Shown in pieces: positions 6,659 through 13,142 of a DNA stretch of 13,142 nucleotides. Where the stretch lies: assembly GCA_021154065.1 (NCBI GenBank), contig JAJKJG010000028.1:1-13142 (forward strand), in the 5' to 3' direction. The notes under the pieces are model-generated. The model was not told the DNA's origin. It searched no databases and was given only the letters and a program-made list of their open reading frames with translations. The number at the start of each line of letters is the position of its first letter. Position 1 is the first letter of the stretch. Source of the stretch: Methylobacterium sp. GTDB taxonomy: Bacteria > Pseudomonadota > Alphaproteobacteria > Rhizobiales > Beijerinckiaceae. The translations under genes and the position numbers were made by a program.

Positions 6659-6769
6659 ATGGTCGAGACGCTCCGCGCCCACGGGTTCACGCTCCTGCTG
6701 CTGCTCAACACGCTCGTGGTCGGGCTGTTGGTCGGAGCCGCACTTTGCGCGACTTTCATCTGTCGCTGA
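6659..6769 (+). CDS. 36-residue single-pass membrane mini-protein
   Basis: ATG 6659 opens a 36-codon frame. MVETLRAHGF is followed by one long hydrophobic segment (TLLLLLNTLVVGLLVGAALC) and ends ATFICR. A short cytoplasmic head plus one transmembrane helix is typical of small bacterial membrane proteins. The ribosome site is weak (TTAGG, 11 bases upstream), and GC-rich DNA easily gives Leu/Val/Ala runs, so the call is tentative. It lies between two terminators, like an independent short gene. No family is recognised. Confidence 0.4.
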   Translation: MVETLRAHGFTLLLLLNTLVVGLLVGAALCATFICR

Positions 6770-6866
6770 GCGCCGGAACCCGCTTCTTCATCGAAGGTTG
6801 AATCGGCGCGGAGGCTGTCGGATTTCCCCAATCCCGACGAGACCCCCTAACCCCTCCGTAAACTTT

Positions 6867-6899
6867 GCCCCGCGAGGGTCGCTCCGAGCGGGGCTTTTT
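6867..6899 (+). terminator. Rho-independent terminator, third of three
   Basis: GCCCCGC (6867-6873) and GCGGGGC (6888-6894) form an exact 7-bp stem around a 14-base loop, followed directly by TTTTT. It lies about 100 bases after the 36-codon frame and would end its transcript. Confidence 0.7.
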
Positions 6900-7029
6900 C
6901 GAGGGCTTGCGGCGGGCTTGTCGGAAGCCCGCCCCGGAGGCGCCGGGCCGCTGCCGAACGCCGCGGCCTGGACGAGCGTCGGCGCGACGGTGCAATATGG
7001 CTCGGGGGCCACCTTCGGTGGAGGTTGCC

Positions 7030-7062
7030 ATGCTATCGTCCGTTCGCGGCGGAGCCCTTTAG
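7030..7062 (+). CDS. Ten-codon leader frame before the di-haem peroxidase gene
   Basis: GGTGGAGG (7017-7024) is the strongest Shine-Dalgarno match in this stretch. The ATG five bases after it (7030) encodes only MLSSVRGGAL before TAG. That stop lies four bases ahead of the peroxidase ATG at 7067, whose own ribosome site is weak. The arrangement suits translational coupling through a short leader. It could also mean a misread base has hidden a different start. No function beyond this is claimed. Confidence 0.35.
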   Translation: MLSSVRGGAL

Positions 7063-7066
7063 GCCG

Positions 7067-8101
7067 ATGGCGCTGCGCAAATCAGGACGCCGGCTTGCGG
7101 CGGCGCTCGGCTTCGCGGTTGCCGGCGTCGTCGGGATCACTGTCGGCCTCCCGGCCCAGGCCCTCTCGCCGGAGGACCTCGCGACGCTGCGGCAGGAGTA
7201 CCGGCGTCCGCCGCCGCGGCCGGTCGCGAACGCCGCCCTCGTCGGGCTCGGCCGGGCGCTGTTCTTCGAGCCGCGGCTCTCCGCCTCCGGCACGACGGCG
7301 TGCGCGAGCTGCCACTTCCCGGCGCTCGGCTGGGGCGTCACCGAGGCGAAGAGCCGCAACGATTCCGGCAAGCTCACCTCGCGCAAGTCGCAGCCACTGA
7401 TCGGGCTCGGCCATGCCGGCGACGCGCCGGTCGGCTGGGACGGCCGCAGCCCGACGCTCGAGGCGCAGGCCAAGGCCTCGATCGAGACCGGCTCGATGTC
7501 GATGCGCGACACCGACGCGCCGGTGAAGGTCGAGGCCATCGTGGCGCGCATCCGCGCCGACCCGGCCTATGCGGCGCAGTTCGCCGCGGCGCTGCCCGGC
7601 TTAAGCGTCGAAATCGACTCGATCGCGACCGCGATCGCCGCCTTCGAGCGCACGCTCGAGCCCGGACGGGCGCCGTTCGACGCCTGGGTCGAAGGCGACG
7701 AGGCGGCGATCCCGGCGGCGGCTAAGCGCGGCTTCGCGCTCTTTGCCGGCCAAGCCAACTGCTTTGCCTGCCATGGCGGCTGGCGCTTCACCGACGACAG
7801 GTTCTACGACATCGGCACGACGACGACCGACCCGGGGCGCGGGCGCGTCGACAAGGACGCGCTGATGCAGTTCGCCTTCAAGACGCCGACGCTGCGCTCG
7901 GTCGCGCTGCGCCCGCCCTACATGCACAACGGCGCCGCCCCGACCCTCCTCGATGCGGTGAAGCACTACGAAACCGGCGGTCTCGACCGCCCGAGCCGCT
8001 CGCCGCTGATGCAGCCGATCGTGCTGAGCGAGGCGGAGCGGGAGGATCTCGTGGCGTTCCTGGAGACGCTGACCGGGGATGACGCCGCGGCGGGGCGGTG
8101 A
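7067..8101 (+). CDS. Periplasmic di-haem cytochrome c peroxidase / MauG-family protein
   Basis: This 344-residue protein has two c-type haem sites: CASCH (Cys79, Cys82, His83) and CFACH (Cys232, Cys235, His236). An N-terminal signal peptide (Arg-rich start, hydrophobic core, likely cut after AQA at about residue 32) sends it to the periplasm. RPPYMHNG contains Met286, the expected distal ligand of the electron-transferring haem in cytochrome c peroxidases; MauG proper has Tyr there. Members reduce hydrogen peroxide to water with electrons from small cytochromes, though many remain of unknown substrate. VGWDGRSPTLEAQA is a further family stretch. Length suits the family. ATG 7067 was chosen because the signal peptide starts there; an in-frame TTG at 7025 would add fourteen poorly fitting residues. 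It converges on the pilZ-type gene, and I saw no clear terminator in the 38 bases between. Confidence 0.93.
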   Translation: MALRKSGRRLAAALGFAVAGVVGITVGLPAQALSPEDLATLRQEYRRPPPRPVANAALVGLGRALFFEPRLSASGTTACASCHFPALGWGVTEAKSRNDSGKLTSRKSQPLIGLGHAGDAPVGWDGRSPTLEAQAKASIETGSMSMRDTDAPVKVEAIVARIRADPAYAAQFAAALPGLSVEIDSIATAIAAFERTLEPGRAPFDAWVEGDEAAIPAAAKRGFALFAGQANCFACHGGWRFTDDRFYDIGTTTTDPGRGRVDKDALMQFAFKTPTLRSVALRPPYMHNGAAPTLLDAVKHYETGGLDRPSRSPLMQPIVLSEAEREDLVAFLETLTGDDAAAGR

Positions 8102-8139
8102 GGCGCGACGGCTTTATTCGGTAGGCCCCCGCGACGCGA

Positions 8140-8514
8140 TCACCCTGCCGCCTTCGCCCCGACGCCGCGCAAATCCGCCACCATCGCGGCAAGATCCTGG
8201 ACCACCGTCTCGAGGTGCTGCATGCGGTCGACGAGCGCCGTGACGAGCGTGTCGTCGACGTCGCCGACCTGCTCGAAGACGACGCCGGCCTGGTCGCCGG
8301 CGCGCCACTGCACCGCCGCCTTGTAGGTGCGGCGGGTGTCGAAGATGAACAGGTCGAACCTGTCCGGCAGCGCCGCGAAGGCGGTCAGCCGCAGCCGCGC
8401 GCCGGAGGTCGACAGGTCGTTGATGACGCAGTCCTTGGCGACGTCCTTGAAGATCGCCTTGCCCCAGAGGAGCTCGGGGTTGCGCGGCTCCGCGCGCCGG
8501 TCCGATTGCTGCAC
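8140..8514 (-). CDS. PilZ-domain protein, likely c-di-GMP receptor
   Basis: The 124-residue product is a single PilZ domain with a short helical tail. Both binding signatures are present: RxxxR as RAEPR (residues 7-11) and DxSxxG as DLSTSG (33-38). It is therefore expected to bind cyclic di-GMP in the cytoplasm and act through a partner that cannot be identified here. GTG 8514 is the start, six bases after GGGGGA. The C-terminal part from about residue 85 (TLVTALVDRMQHLETVVQDL) looks like an amphipathic helix that may dimerise or contact a partner. It converges with the peroxidase gene and is separated from the hupE-type gene by 114 bases that contain a CtrA-like site. Confidence 0.92.
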   Translation of the reverse strand: MQQSDRRAEPRNPELLWGKAIFKDVAKDCVINDLSTSGARLRLTAFAALPDRFDLFIFDTRRTYKAAVQWRAGDQAGVVFEQVGDVDDTLVTALVDRMQHLETVVQDLAAMVADLRGVGAKAAG

Positions 8515-8558
8515 GGTTGTTCCCCCACCCCGCCAACGGGGAGCATTGTCGGCAAGCG

Positions 8559-8574
8559 GTTAAATTGCCGCTAA
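8559..8574 (-). promoter_or_regulatory. Candidate CtrA box upstream of the PilZ gene
   Basis: On the minus strand the sequence reads TTAG, seven bases, TTAAC. This matches the alphaproteobacterial CtrA consensus TTAA-N7-TTAAC in eight of nine defined bases. It ends 44 bases upstream of the PilZ GTG, within reach of its promoter. Prediction from motif only. Confidence 0.4.
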
Positions 8575-8628
8575 CCGTTGGGAGCCGCGGGGCCGGAGCC
8601 GGGGCGCCCGAGCTTCGTGCAGTTCTGA

Positions 8629-9252
8629 TCAGATGCCGGCGACGAGGGCGCCGATGCCGACGGCGGCGATGGCGATGCCGGCGGCGGTCGCGGCGGGCCG
8701 CGACAGCGCCGGCCGCTCGGCCGCGATCCAGCGCGCCGCCAGCATGGCGGCAAGTGCGATCGCGTATTGCACCGCGACGAGGCCGGCGAAATAGGCGGCG
8801 AGCGGCGCCGGCTCGGCCCCGACGATGCTCTCGGCGAGCGCGTGGCCGTGGAACAGGCCCGCCGCGGCAAACAGCGCCGCGAGCCTCAGCGCCGGCAGCG
8901 TGCGGCCCGACAGGATGAGCCCGGCAAGCGCCAGGACCGAGAGCGCGACCGCGATCTCGGCACCGGGCAGGTCGACGCCGGCAAGGTGCAGGCTCGCGCC
9001 GACCGCGCCCGCGACGAGGAAGGCGAGCGGCATCAGCACGGCGGGCGCGAGCGGCGGCGCGAGCCGCGCCGCAAGGAGCCCGGCCGCGACCGTGAAGGCG
9101 AGATGATCGAGACCGATCACCGGATGGGCGAGGCCGGAGAGGAGGCCCTGCGCGAGCGTCTGCGGCGTCGTCCCGCCCATCACGTGATGGGCCTCGGCGC
9201 CGGCCGCGGTCGCGGCGAGAATCAGAAGCGCAAGCGCGAGACGGGCGAGCAT
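8629..9252 (-). CDS. HupE/UreJ-family membrane protein, putative metal (nickel) transporter
   Basis: HupE/UreJ proteins are small inner-membrane proteins linked to nickel or cobalt uptake for hydrogenase and urease. The 207-residue product has a signal-like N-terminus (MLARLALALLILAATAAG) that probably ends at AEA, followed by His-His. The family signature HPVIGLDHL lies at 43-51, and a second histidine motif, LFHGHALAES, at 133-142. About six hydrophobic segments follow the signal. ATG 9252 has GGAGG ten bases upstream. A start at 9309 would put 19 charged residues before the signal peptide. No hydrogenase, urease or other nickel-enzyme gene is visible nearby, so the metal and client are unknown. 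Confidence 0.9.
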   Translation of the reverse strand: MLARLALALLILAATAAGAEAHHVMGGTTPQTLAQGLLSGLAHPVIGLDHLAFTVAAGLLAARLAPPLAPAVLMPLAFLVAGAVGASLHLAGVDLPGAEIAVALSVLALAGLILSGRTLPALRLAALFAAAGLFHGHALAESIVGAEPAPLAAYFAGLVAVQYAIALAAMLAARWIAAERPALSRPAATAAGIAIAAVGIGALVAGI

Positions 9253-9403
9253 TTCGGGGAAGCCTCCGATTCGGGACCGGTCGCGGGCGGCGATCAGCCC
9301 CGCCCACACAAAAATTTCTTACCGTTCCTTAACCCTAAGCGGGTCTTATCGGAACAGGCGCTTTCCAGGTCTGCGGCGAAGGTCTGCAAAGCGTCGCCGT
9401 TCG

Positions 9404-9432
9404 TTGACGCCCATGTAGGCCCATGCTATCCC
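9404..9432 (+). promoter_or_regulatory. Predicted promoter of the mraZ-led division cluster
   Basis: TTGACG (9404-9409) and TATCCC (9427-9432) are separated by exactly 17 bases, a good fit to alphaproteobacterial housekeeping promoters. Transcription would start near 9439 and leave a leader of about 130 bases before mraZ. The rest of the 318-base hupE-mraZ gap holds an AT-rich patch with TTAACC (9326-9345) and the leader hairpin at 9474-9497; no gene is seen. Confidence 0.5.
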
Positions 9433-9473
9433 TAGCCATCCCGTCCACGGTGGGTCCGGAGAGGCCAATCGGC

Positions 9474-9497
9474 CGCGGCTGCGAAAGCAGCGTCGCG
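9474..9497 (+). ncRNA. Stable GAAA-capped hairpin in the mraZ leader
   Basis: CGCG-GCTGC, loop GAAA (9483-9486), GCAGC, two-base bulge GT, CGCG form nine base pairs with a GNRA tetraloop. Just upstream GGCC-AATC-GGCC (9463-9474) can form a second small stem. The hairpin lies inside the predicted leader and 73 bases before the mraZ ATG. It matches no leader RNA I recognise. Confidence 0.4.
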
Positions 9498-9570
9498 TCC
9501 GCGCGCCCGCGCCACCGTGACGGCGGGTTCGCCGCGGGGGCGGCGTTCTTGGGGGCAGAGCGCGCGGGCC

Positions 9571-10053
9571 ATGAACCGCTTCGTGTCGAATTTCGCGAGC
9601 CGCCTCGACGCCAAGGGGCGCGTGTCGATCCCGGCGCCGTTCCGGGCCGTGCTCGCCCGCGACGGCTTCGAGGGGCTCTACGTCCATCCGGCGCTCGATG
9701 CGCCGGCGCTCGACGCCGGCGGCAATACGCTGATGGCGGAGATCGAGGCTTTCCTCCTGGGCTTCTCGCCCTATTCGGAGGAGCGCGACCGGCTCGCGAC
9801 GGCGCTCTACGGCACGAGCGAGATCCTCAAGGTCGATCCGGAGGGCAGGGCGGTCCTCACCGAGAGCCTGAAGAGCCATGCCGGCATCGCCGACGCGGTT
9901 GCCTTCGTCGGGCTCGGGCACAAGTTCCAGATCTGGGAGCCGAACGCTTTCGCGGCGCACCTCTCGGAGGCGCGGACCAAGGTCCGCGAGCTGCGGAAAT
10001 CCTGGGGCGCCGGGGCGCCGGCGCCGGGGGCGCCGGCCGGAGCGCCGCGATGA
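9571..10053 (+). CDS. mraZ: MraZ, transcriptional regulator of the division and cell wall cluster
   Basis: MraZ is a DNA-binding protein of the AbrB/SpoVT fold that sits first in the dcw cluster and controls its expression. The 160-residue product shows the two half-domains: [18 protein letters not shown] (residues 7-24) and [19 protein letters not shown] (near 87-105). Its last fifteen residues ([15 protein letters not shown]) are a low-complexity tail encoded by repeated GGCGCC units. This makes it slightly longer than typical MraZ. ATG 9571 begins the conserved [12 protein letters not shown] and is preferred over 9517, which would add eighteen unsupported residues. The stop overlaps the rsmH start by three bases (ATGA). 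I did not find a convincing set of TGGG repeats of the kind MraZ binds. Confidence 0.95.
   Translation: MNRFVSNFASRLDAKGRVSIPAPFRAVLARDGFEGLYVHPALDAPALDAGGNTLMAEIEAFLLGFSPYSEERDRLATALYGTSEILKVDPEGRAVLTESLKSHAGIADAVAFVGLGHKFQIWEPNAFAAHLSEARTKVRELRKSWGAGAPAPGAPAGAPR
9971..9988. repeat. Perfect 18-base palindrome within the mraZ coding region
   Basis: CGCGGACC (9971-9978), AA and GGTCCGCG (9981-9988) are exact inverted copies. It encodes part of EARTKVREL. It is followed by four GGCGCC palindromes (10006-10034), so the 3' end of the mraZ message is strongly foldable just before rsmH. Confidence 0.7.
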
Positions 10054-11081
10054 TGGCGCGCGCCGCGACGCCGGTCGAGGCCGCGCCGGCGCGGCACGTG
10101 CCGGTGCTGCTTTCCGAGATGCTCGACGCGCTCGCGGCCGAGCGTGGCGGCGTCTTCGTCGACGGCACCTTCGGGGCCGGCGGCTACACGCAGGGCATCC
10201 TCGCCGCAAGCCGCCGCGCCCACGTCGTCGCGATCGACCGCGATCCCGATGCGATCGCCGGCGGCGCCGGCATGGTGCTGAAGGCGAAGGGCCGGCTCGT
10301 GCTCGTGCCGGCCCGCTTCGGCGACCTCGACCGGGTCGTCGCGGAGGCGGGCTTCAGCGACGGCGTCGACGGCGTCGTGCTCGACATCGGCGTGTCGTCG
10401 ATGCAGCTCGACGAGGCCGAGCGCGGCTTCTCCTTCCGCCGCGACGGGCCGCTCGACATGCGCATGGAGCGCGACGGCGACAGCGCCGCCGACCTCGTCA
10501 ACCGCGCCTCCGAGGCCGAGCTCGCGGACGTGTTCTTCCATTTCGGCGAAGAGCGCCGCGCGCGCGCCGTCGCCCGCGCCGTGATCGAGCGCCGCCGCAA
10601 GGGCCGCATCGAGACGACGGGCGAGCTCGCCGAGCTCGTCGCCGGCCTTGTCCGGGCCGAGCCCGGCGGCATCCACCCCGCGACCCGCGTGTTCCAGAGC
10701 CTGCGCATCGCCGTCAACGACGAGCTCGGCGAGCTCGTGCGCGCGCTCCACGCCGCCGAGCGCGTGCTGCGCCCCGGCGGCCGGCTCGCGGTCGTGACGT
10801 TTCATTCGCTCGAGGACCGGATCGTGAAGCAGTTCCTCGCCGTCCGTACCGGCCGCGCTCCCGGCCTCTCGCGCCATCTGCCGCGCGGCGAGGCCGCGGC
10901 CGCGAGCTTTGCCGCGGTGACGAAAGGCCCGGTCGCGGCAAGCGAGGCCGAGGCGGCGCGAAACCCCCGCGCGCGCTCGGCGAAGCTGCGCGCCGCGGAG
11001 CGCACCGAGGCGCCGCCGCAGGAGCCGCTCACCGCCCTCGAGGCCCTGGCCTCGCTGCCCGACAAGGGAGCGCGGCGATGA
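10050..11081 (+). CDS. rsmH: 16S rRNA (cytosine1402-N4)-methyltransferase RsmH (MraW)
   Basis: RsmH methylates N4 of cytosine 1402 in 16S rRNA using SAM and is conserved in the dcw cluster. The 343-residue product (E. coli 313) has the family signatures: [10 protein letters not shown] (residues 16-25), the SAM loop [10 protein letters not shown] (38-47), [20 protein letters not shown] with GPLDMRM after it, and [14 protein letters not shown] near the C-terminus. The extra length comes from an Ala/Glu/Arg-rich insert and tail after residue 265. Translation can begin at ATG 10050, which overlaps the mraZ stop as ATGA, or at the next codon, also ATG. Its own stop overlaps the ftsL start in the same way. 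Identification is secure. Confidence 0.97.
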   Translation: MMARAATPVEAAPARHVPVLLSEMLDALAAERGGVFVDGTFGAGGYTQGILAASRRAHVVAIDRDPDAIAGGAGMVLKAKGRLVLVPARFGDLDRVVAEAGFSDGVDGVVLDIGVSSMQLDEAERGFSFRRDGPLDMRMERDGDSAADLVNRASEAELADVFFHFGEERRARAVARAVIERRRKGRIETTGELAELVAGLVRAEPGGIHPATRVFQSLRIAVNDELGELVRALHAAERVLRPGGRLAVVTFHSLEDRIVKQFLAVRTGRAPGLSRHLPRGEAAAASFAAVTKGPVAASEAEAARNPRARSAKLRAAERTEAPPQEPLTALEALASLPDKGARR

Positions 11082-11455
11082 TCCGCTTCCTCAACATCGT
11101 CGCCGTGATCTGCCTCATCGGCTCGGCCGCGTATGCGTATTCGATCAAGTACGAGAGCCTGTACTGGGCCGAGCAGGTCGCGAAGGTGAAGGTGCGCATC
11201 CAGCGCGAGCGCGACTCGATCGCGATACTCAAGGCCGATTGGCAGTATCTCAACCGCCCCGACCGGCTCCAGGCCGCGGTCGACCGCCATCTCGACCTGC
11301 AGCCGACGGCGGTCGCGCAGCTGGCGCGACTCTCCGACCTGCCCGACAAGGCGCCGAAGACCGACGAGATCGCGCGCCTCCTCCAGGGCGCGACGACGCC
11401 GAAGGAGAAGCGCGCCGATCCGCGCACCACCGGCTCGACGACGCCGCGGAGGTGA
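11078..11455 (+). CDS. ftsL: Cell division protein FtsL
   Basis: FtsL is a bitopic membrane protein of the divisome that pairs with FtsB and helps activate FtsW-FtsI. The 125-residue product has a very short cytoplasmic start (MIRFLN), one transmembrane helix (about residues 5-23), and then a periplasmic coiled coil ([20 protein letters not shown]). The alphaproteobacterial FtsL end motif follows ([20 protein letters not shown]). The last third is Pro/Thr/Lys-rich and looks unstructured. The ATG overlaps the rsmH stop (ATGA), and the ftsI start follows two bases after its own stop. FtsL diverges fast in sequence, so position in the cluster plus topology carries the call. Confidence 0.93.
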   Translation: MIRFLNIVAVICLIGSAAYAYSIKYESLYWAEQVAKVKVRIQRERDSIAILKADWQYLNRPDRLQAAVDRHLDLQPTAVAQLARLSDLPDKAPKTDEIARLLQGATTPKEKRADPRTTGSTTPRR

Positions 11456-11457
11456 CG

Positions 11458-13142
11458 ATGACGACCGCGACCGCTGCCGCAGAACCTGCCGCCGCCGCGC
11501 GCCCTGGGCGCCTGCGCCGAAGCTGGGCGATGATCTGCGAGCTGTTCCGCCTGCGCGTCGACAAGAGCACCGGCCGGGTCGGGCTCGTCGCGATCGTCTT
11601 CCTCGGGCTGTTCGGGGCCATCGGCGGCCGGCTCGCCTATATCGCGCTCGCCGACGGCCGCTCGGCGCTGAACCGCGCCGCCAGCCGCGAGATCGCGGCG
11701 GCGCGCCCCGACATCCTCGACCGCAACGGCGAGGTGATGGCGACCGATATCAAGGTCGTCTCGGTCTTCGCCGATCCGCGCAAGGTCGTCGACAAGGACG
11801 AGGCGGTCGAGCTCCTGACGGCGGTGCTGCCCGACCTCAACGCCCGCGAGCTGCGCCAGAAGCTCGGCGGCGCCGGCCAGAGGAAGGGCTTCATCTGGAT
11901 CAAGCGCGAGGTCACGCCGCGCCAGCAGGCCGAGGTGCACCGGCTCGGCATCCCCGGCGTCGGCTTCTTGCCCGAGAACAAGCGCATCTATCCGAACGGC
12001 GTTGCCGGCGCGCATGTGCTCGGCTTCGCCAACATCGACAACGCCGGCATCGCCGGCATCGAGAAATACATCGACGGCCAGGGCCTGAAGGACCTAAACG
12101 GCTTCGGCTTCGCGGTGAGCTCGACCGACCTGAAACCGGTGCAGCTCTCGCTCGATCTGCGTGTCCAGCACGCGCTCAGGGACGAGCTCGTCAAGAGCCT
12201 GGCGAAATACAAGGCCAAGGCCGCCGCCGGCGCCGTCATGGACGTCGTCACCGGCGAGGTCATCGCCCTCGTGTCGCTGCCGGACTACGACCCGAACAAC
12301 CCGGTCGACGCGCTCGAGAAGGACCGCATCAACCGCATCAATGTCGGCGTCTTCGAGATGGGCTCGACCTTCAAGGCGCTGACGACCGCGATGGCGCTCG
12401 ACTCAGGCCGCTTCACCATCAACTCGTCGCTCGACGCGCGCGGGGCGCTGCACTGGGGCAAGTTCAAGATCGGCGACTATCACGCCCAGCACCGCGTCAT
12501 GACGGTGCCCGAGGTGTTCATCCACTCCTCGAACATCGGCACCGCCAAGATGGCGCTCGGCGTCGGCGTCGAGGGCCACAAGGCCTTCCTGCGCAAGAGC
12601 GGCCAGCTCGAGCGCCTCGTCACCGAGCTGCCCGAGAACGCGCTGCCGATCGTGCCGTCGAAATGGGGCGAGCTCAACACCATCACGATCGCCTTCGGCC
12701 ACGGCATCGCGGTCGCGCCGCTGCAGGCGCTGATGGCGGTCGGCGCGCTCGTCAACGGCGGCATCATGATCAAGCCGACCTTCCTCAAGCGCTCCGAGGA
12801 GGAGGCGCGCGAGGCCGGCGTCCGGATCATCAAGCCAGAGACCAGCGAGGCGATGCGGTTCATCATGCGCCTCAACGCCACCAAGGGCTCGGCCTCGGCG
12901 GCGGCGATTGCCGGCTTCTTCGTCGGTGGTAAGACCGGCACGGCCGAGAAGGTCGTCCACGGCCGCTACTCCAAGACCAAGAATCTCAACACCTTCACGG
13001 CCGTGTATCCCATGGACAAGCCGAAATACGTCTTCCTGACGATCCTCGACGAGCCGCAGGCGGTCGAGGGCACGCACGGCTTCATGACCTCGGGCTGGAA
13101 CGCCGCGCCGACGACCGGCAACGTCATCGAGCGCGTCGCGCC
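11458..13142 (+). CDS. ftsI: Peptidoglycan transpeptidase FtsI (PBP3), runs off the right edge
   Basis: FtsI is the class B penicillin-binding protein that cross-links septal peptidoglycan with FtsW. The 561 codons in the window cover nearly the whole protein; only a short C-terminal end should be missing. A cytoplasmic head of about 40 residues precedes one membrane helix (about 41-64, VGLVAIVFLGLFGAIGG). Then comes the pedestal domain (RPDILDRNGEVMATD onward). The transpeptidase domain follows with all three active-site motifs: STFK (Ser303 nucleophile, Lys306), SSN (357-359) and KTG (492-494). The start ATG 11458 lies two bases after the ftsL stop, with GGAGG just upstream inside ftsL. No unusual substitution in the motifs is seen. 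Confidence 0.96.
   Translation, partial: MTTATAAAEPAAAARPGRLRRSWAMICELFRLRVDKSTGRVGLVAIVFLGLFGAIGGRLAYIALADGRSALNRAASREIAAARPDILDRNGEVMATDIKVVSVFADPRKVVDKDEAVELLTAVLPDLNARELRQKLGGAGQRKGFIWIKREVTPRQQAEVHRLGIPGVGFLPENKRIYPNGVAGAHVLGFANIDNAGIAGIEKYIDGQGLKDLNGFGFAVSSTDLKPVQLSLDLRVQHALRDELVKSLAKYKAKAAAGAVMDVVTGEVIALVSLPDYDPNNPVDALEKDRINRINVGVFEMGSTFKALTTAMALDSGRFTINSSLDARGALHWGKFKIGDYHAQHRVMTVPEVFIHSSNIGTAKMALGVGVEGHKAFLRKSGQLERLVTELPENALPIVPSKWGELNTITIAFGHGIAVAPLQALMAVGALVNGGIMIKPTFLKRSEEEAREAGVRIIKPETSEAMRFIMRLNATKGSASAAAIAGFFVGGKTGTAEKVVHGRYSKTKNLNTFTAVYPMDKPKYVFLTILDEPQAVEGTHGFMTSGWNAAPTTGNVIERVA

Noticed and set aside
8114..9307. Minus-strand frame of 397 codons across the PilZ and HupE genes
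   Set aside because: It is extremely Arg/Ala-rich without domains, and the overlapping frames encode clear PilZ and HupE/UreJ proteins.
9433..9570. RNase P RNA gene or MraZ-box repeats upstream of mraZ
   Set aside because: No conserved RNase P core motifs are seen, and the G-runs (9536-9540 and 9551-9555) do not have the ten-base TGGG repeat spacing expected for MraZ binding.
9807..10877. Minus-strand frame of 356 codons opposite mraZ and rsmH
   Set aside because: Antisense shadow of two confidently identified genes; no domain or ribosome site.

Overview
The window is chromosomal DNA of a high-GC alphaproteobacterium, most likely of the order Hyphomicrobiales (Rhizobiales). This rests on the ArsR-methyltransferase/metF/metH gene order, the mraZ-rsmH-ftsL-ftsI order with ATGA overlaps, and alphaproteobacterial promoter and CtrA-like motifs. 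No rRNA, complete tRNA, CRISPR array, transposase or integrase was found.

Positions 1-4130, minus strand: a tightly packed methionine-cycle operon. It reads, in transcription order: an ArsR-type regulator fused to a SAM-dependent methyltransferase-like domain (SahR-like), metF, two short coiled-coil-type ORFs (the second frameshifted), and the first 550 codons of metH, which leaves the window on the left. Genes overlap or are separated by 20 bases or less. A near-perfect palindrome sits on the predicted -10 element just before the regulator, suggesting autoregulation of the operon. MetF makes 5-methyl-THF and MetH uses it to methylate homocysteine.

Positions 4130-7030: an accessory region of lower GC and different codon use. 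It begins with a gene-poor stretch carrying a short direct repeat. Then come a DGQHR-domain (DndB/DpdB-like) gene and a gene for a protein of unknown function with HEPN-like features. Both appear damaged at their mutual junction. They are followed by an apparent LysR-regulator remnant on the minus strand and three Rho-independent terminator-like hairpins within about 430 bases, with a 36-residue membrane mini-protein between them.

Positions 7030-9252: a periplasmic di-haem cytochrome c peroxidase/MauG-family protein (+), convergent with a PilZ-domain protein (-), then a HupE/UreJ-family membrane protein (-).

Positions 9253-13142, plus strand: the start of the division and cell wall (dcw) cluster. 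A sigma-70-type promoter and a leader with a stable GAAA-capped hairpin precede mraZ, rsmH, ftsL and ftsI. ftsI runs off the right edge.

The best candidate for something little described is the DGQHR + HEPN-like pair with its rearranged junction. Secondary points are the fused regulator and its operator, the frameshifted ORF before metH, and the mraZ leader.
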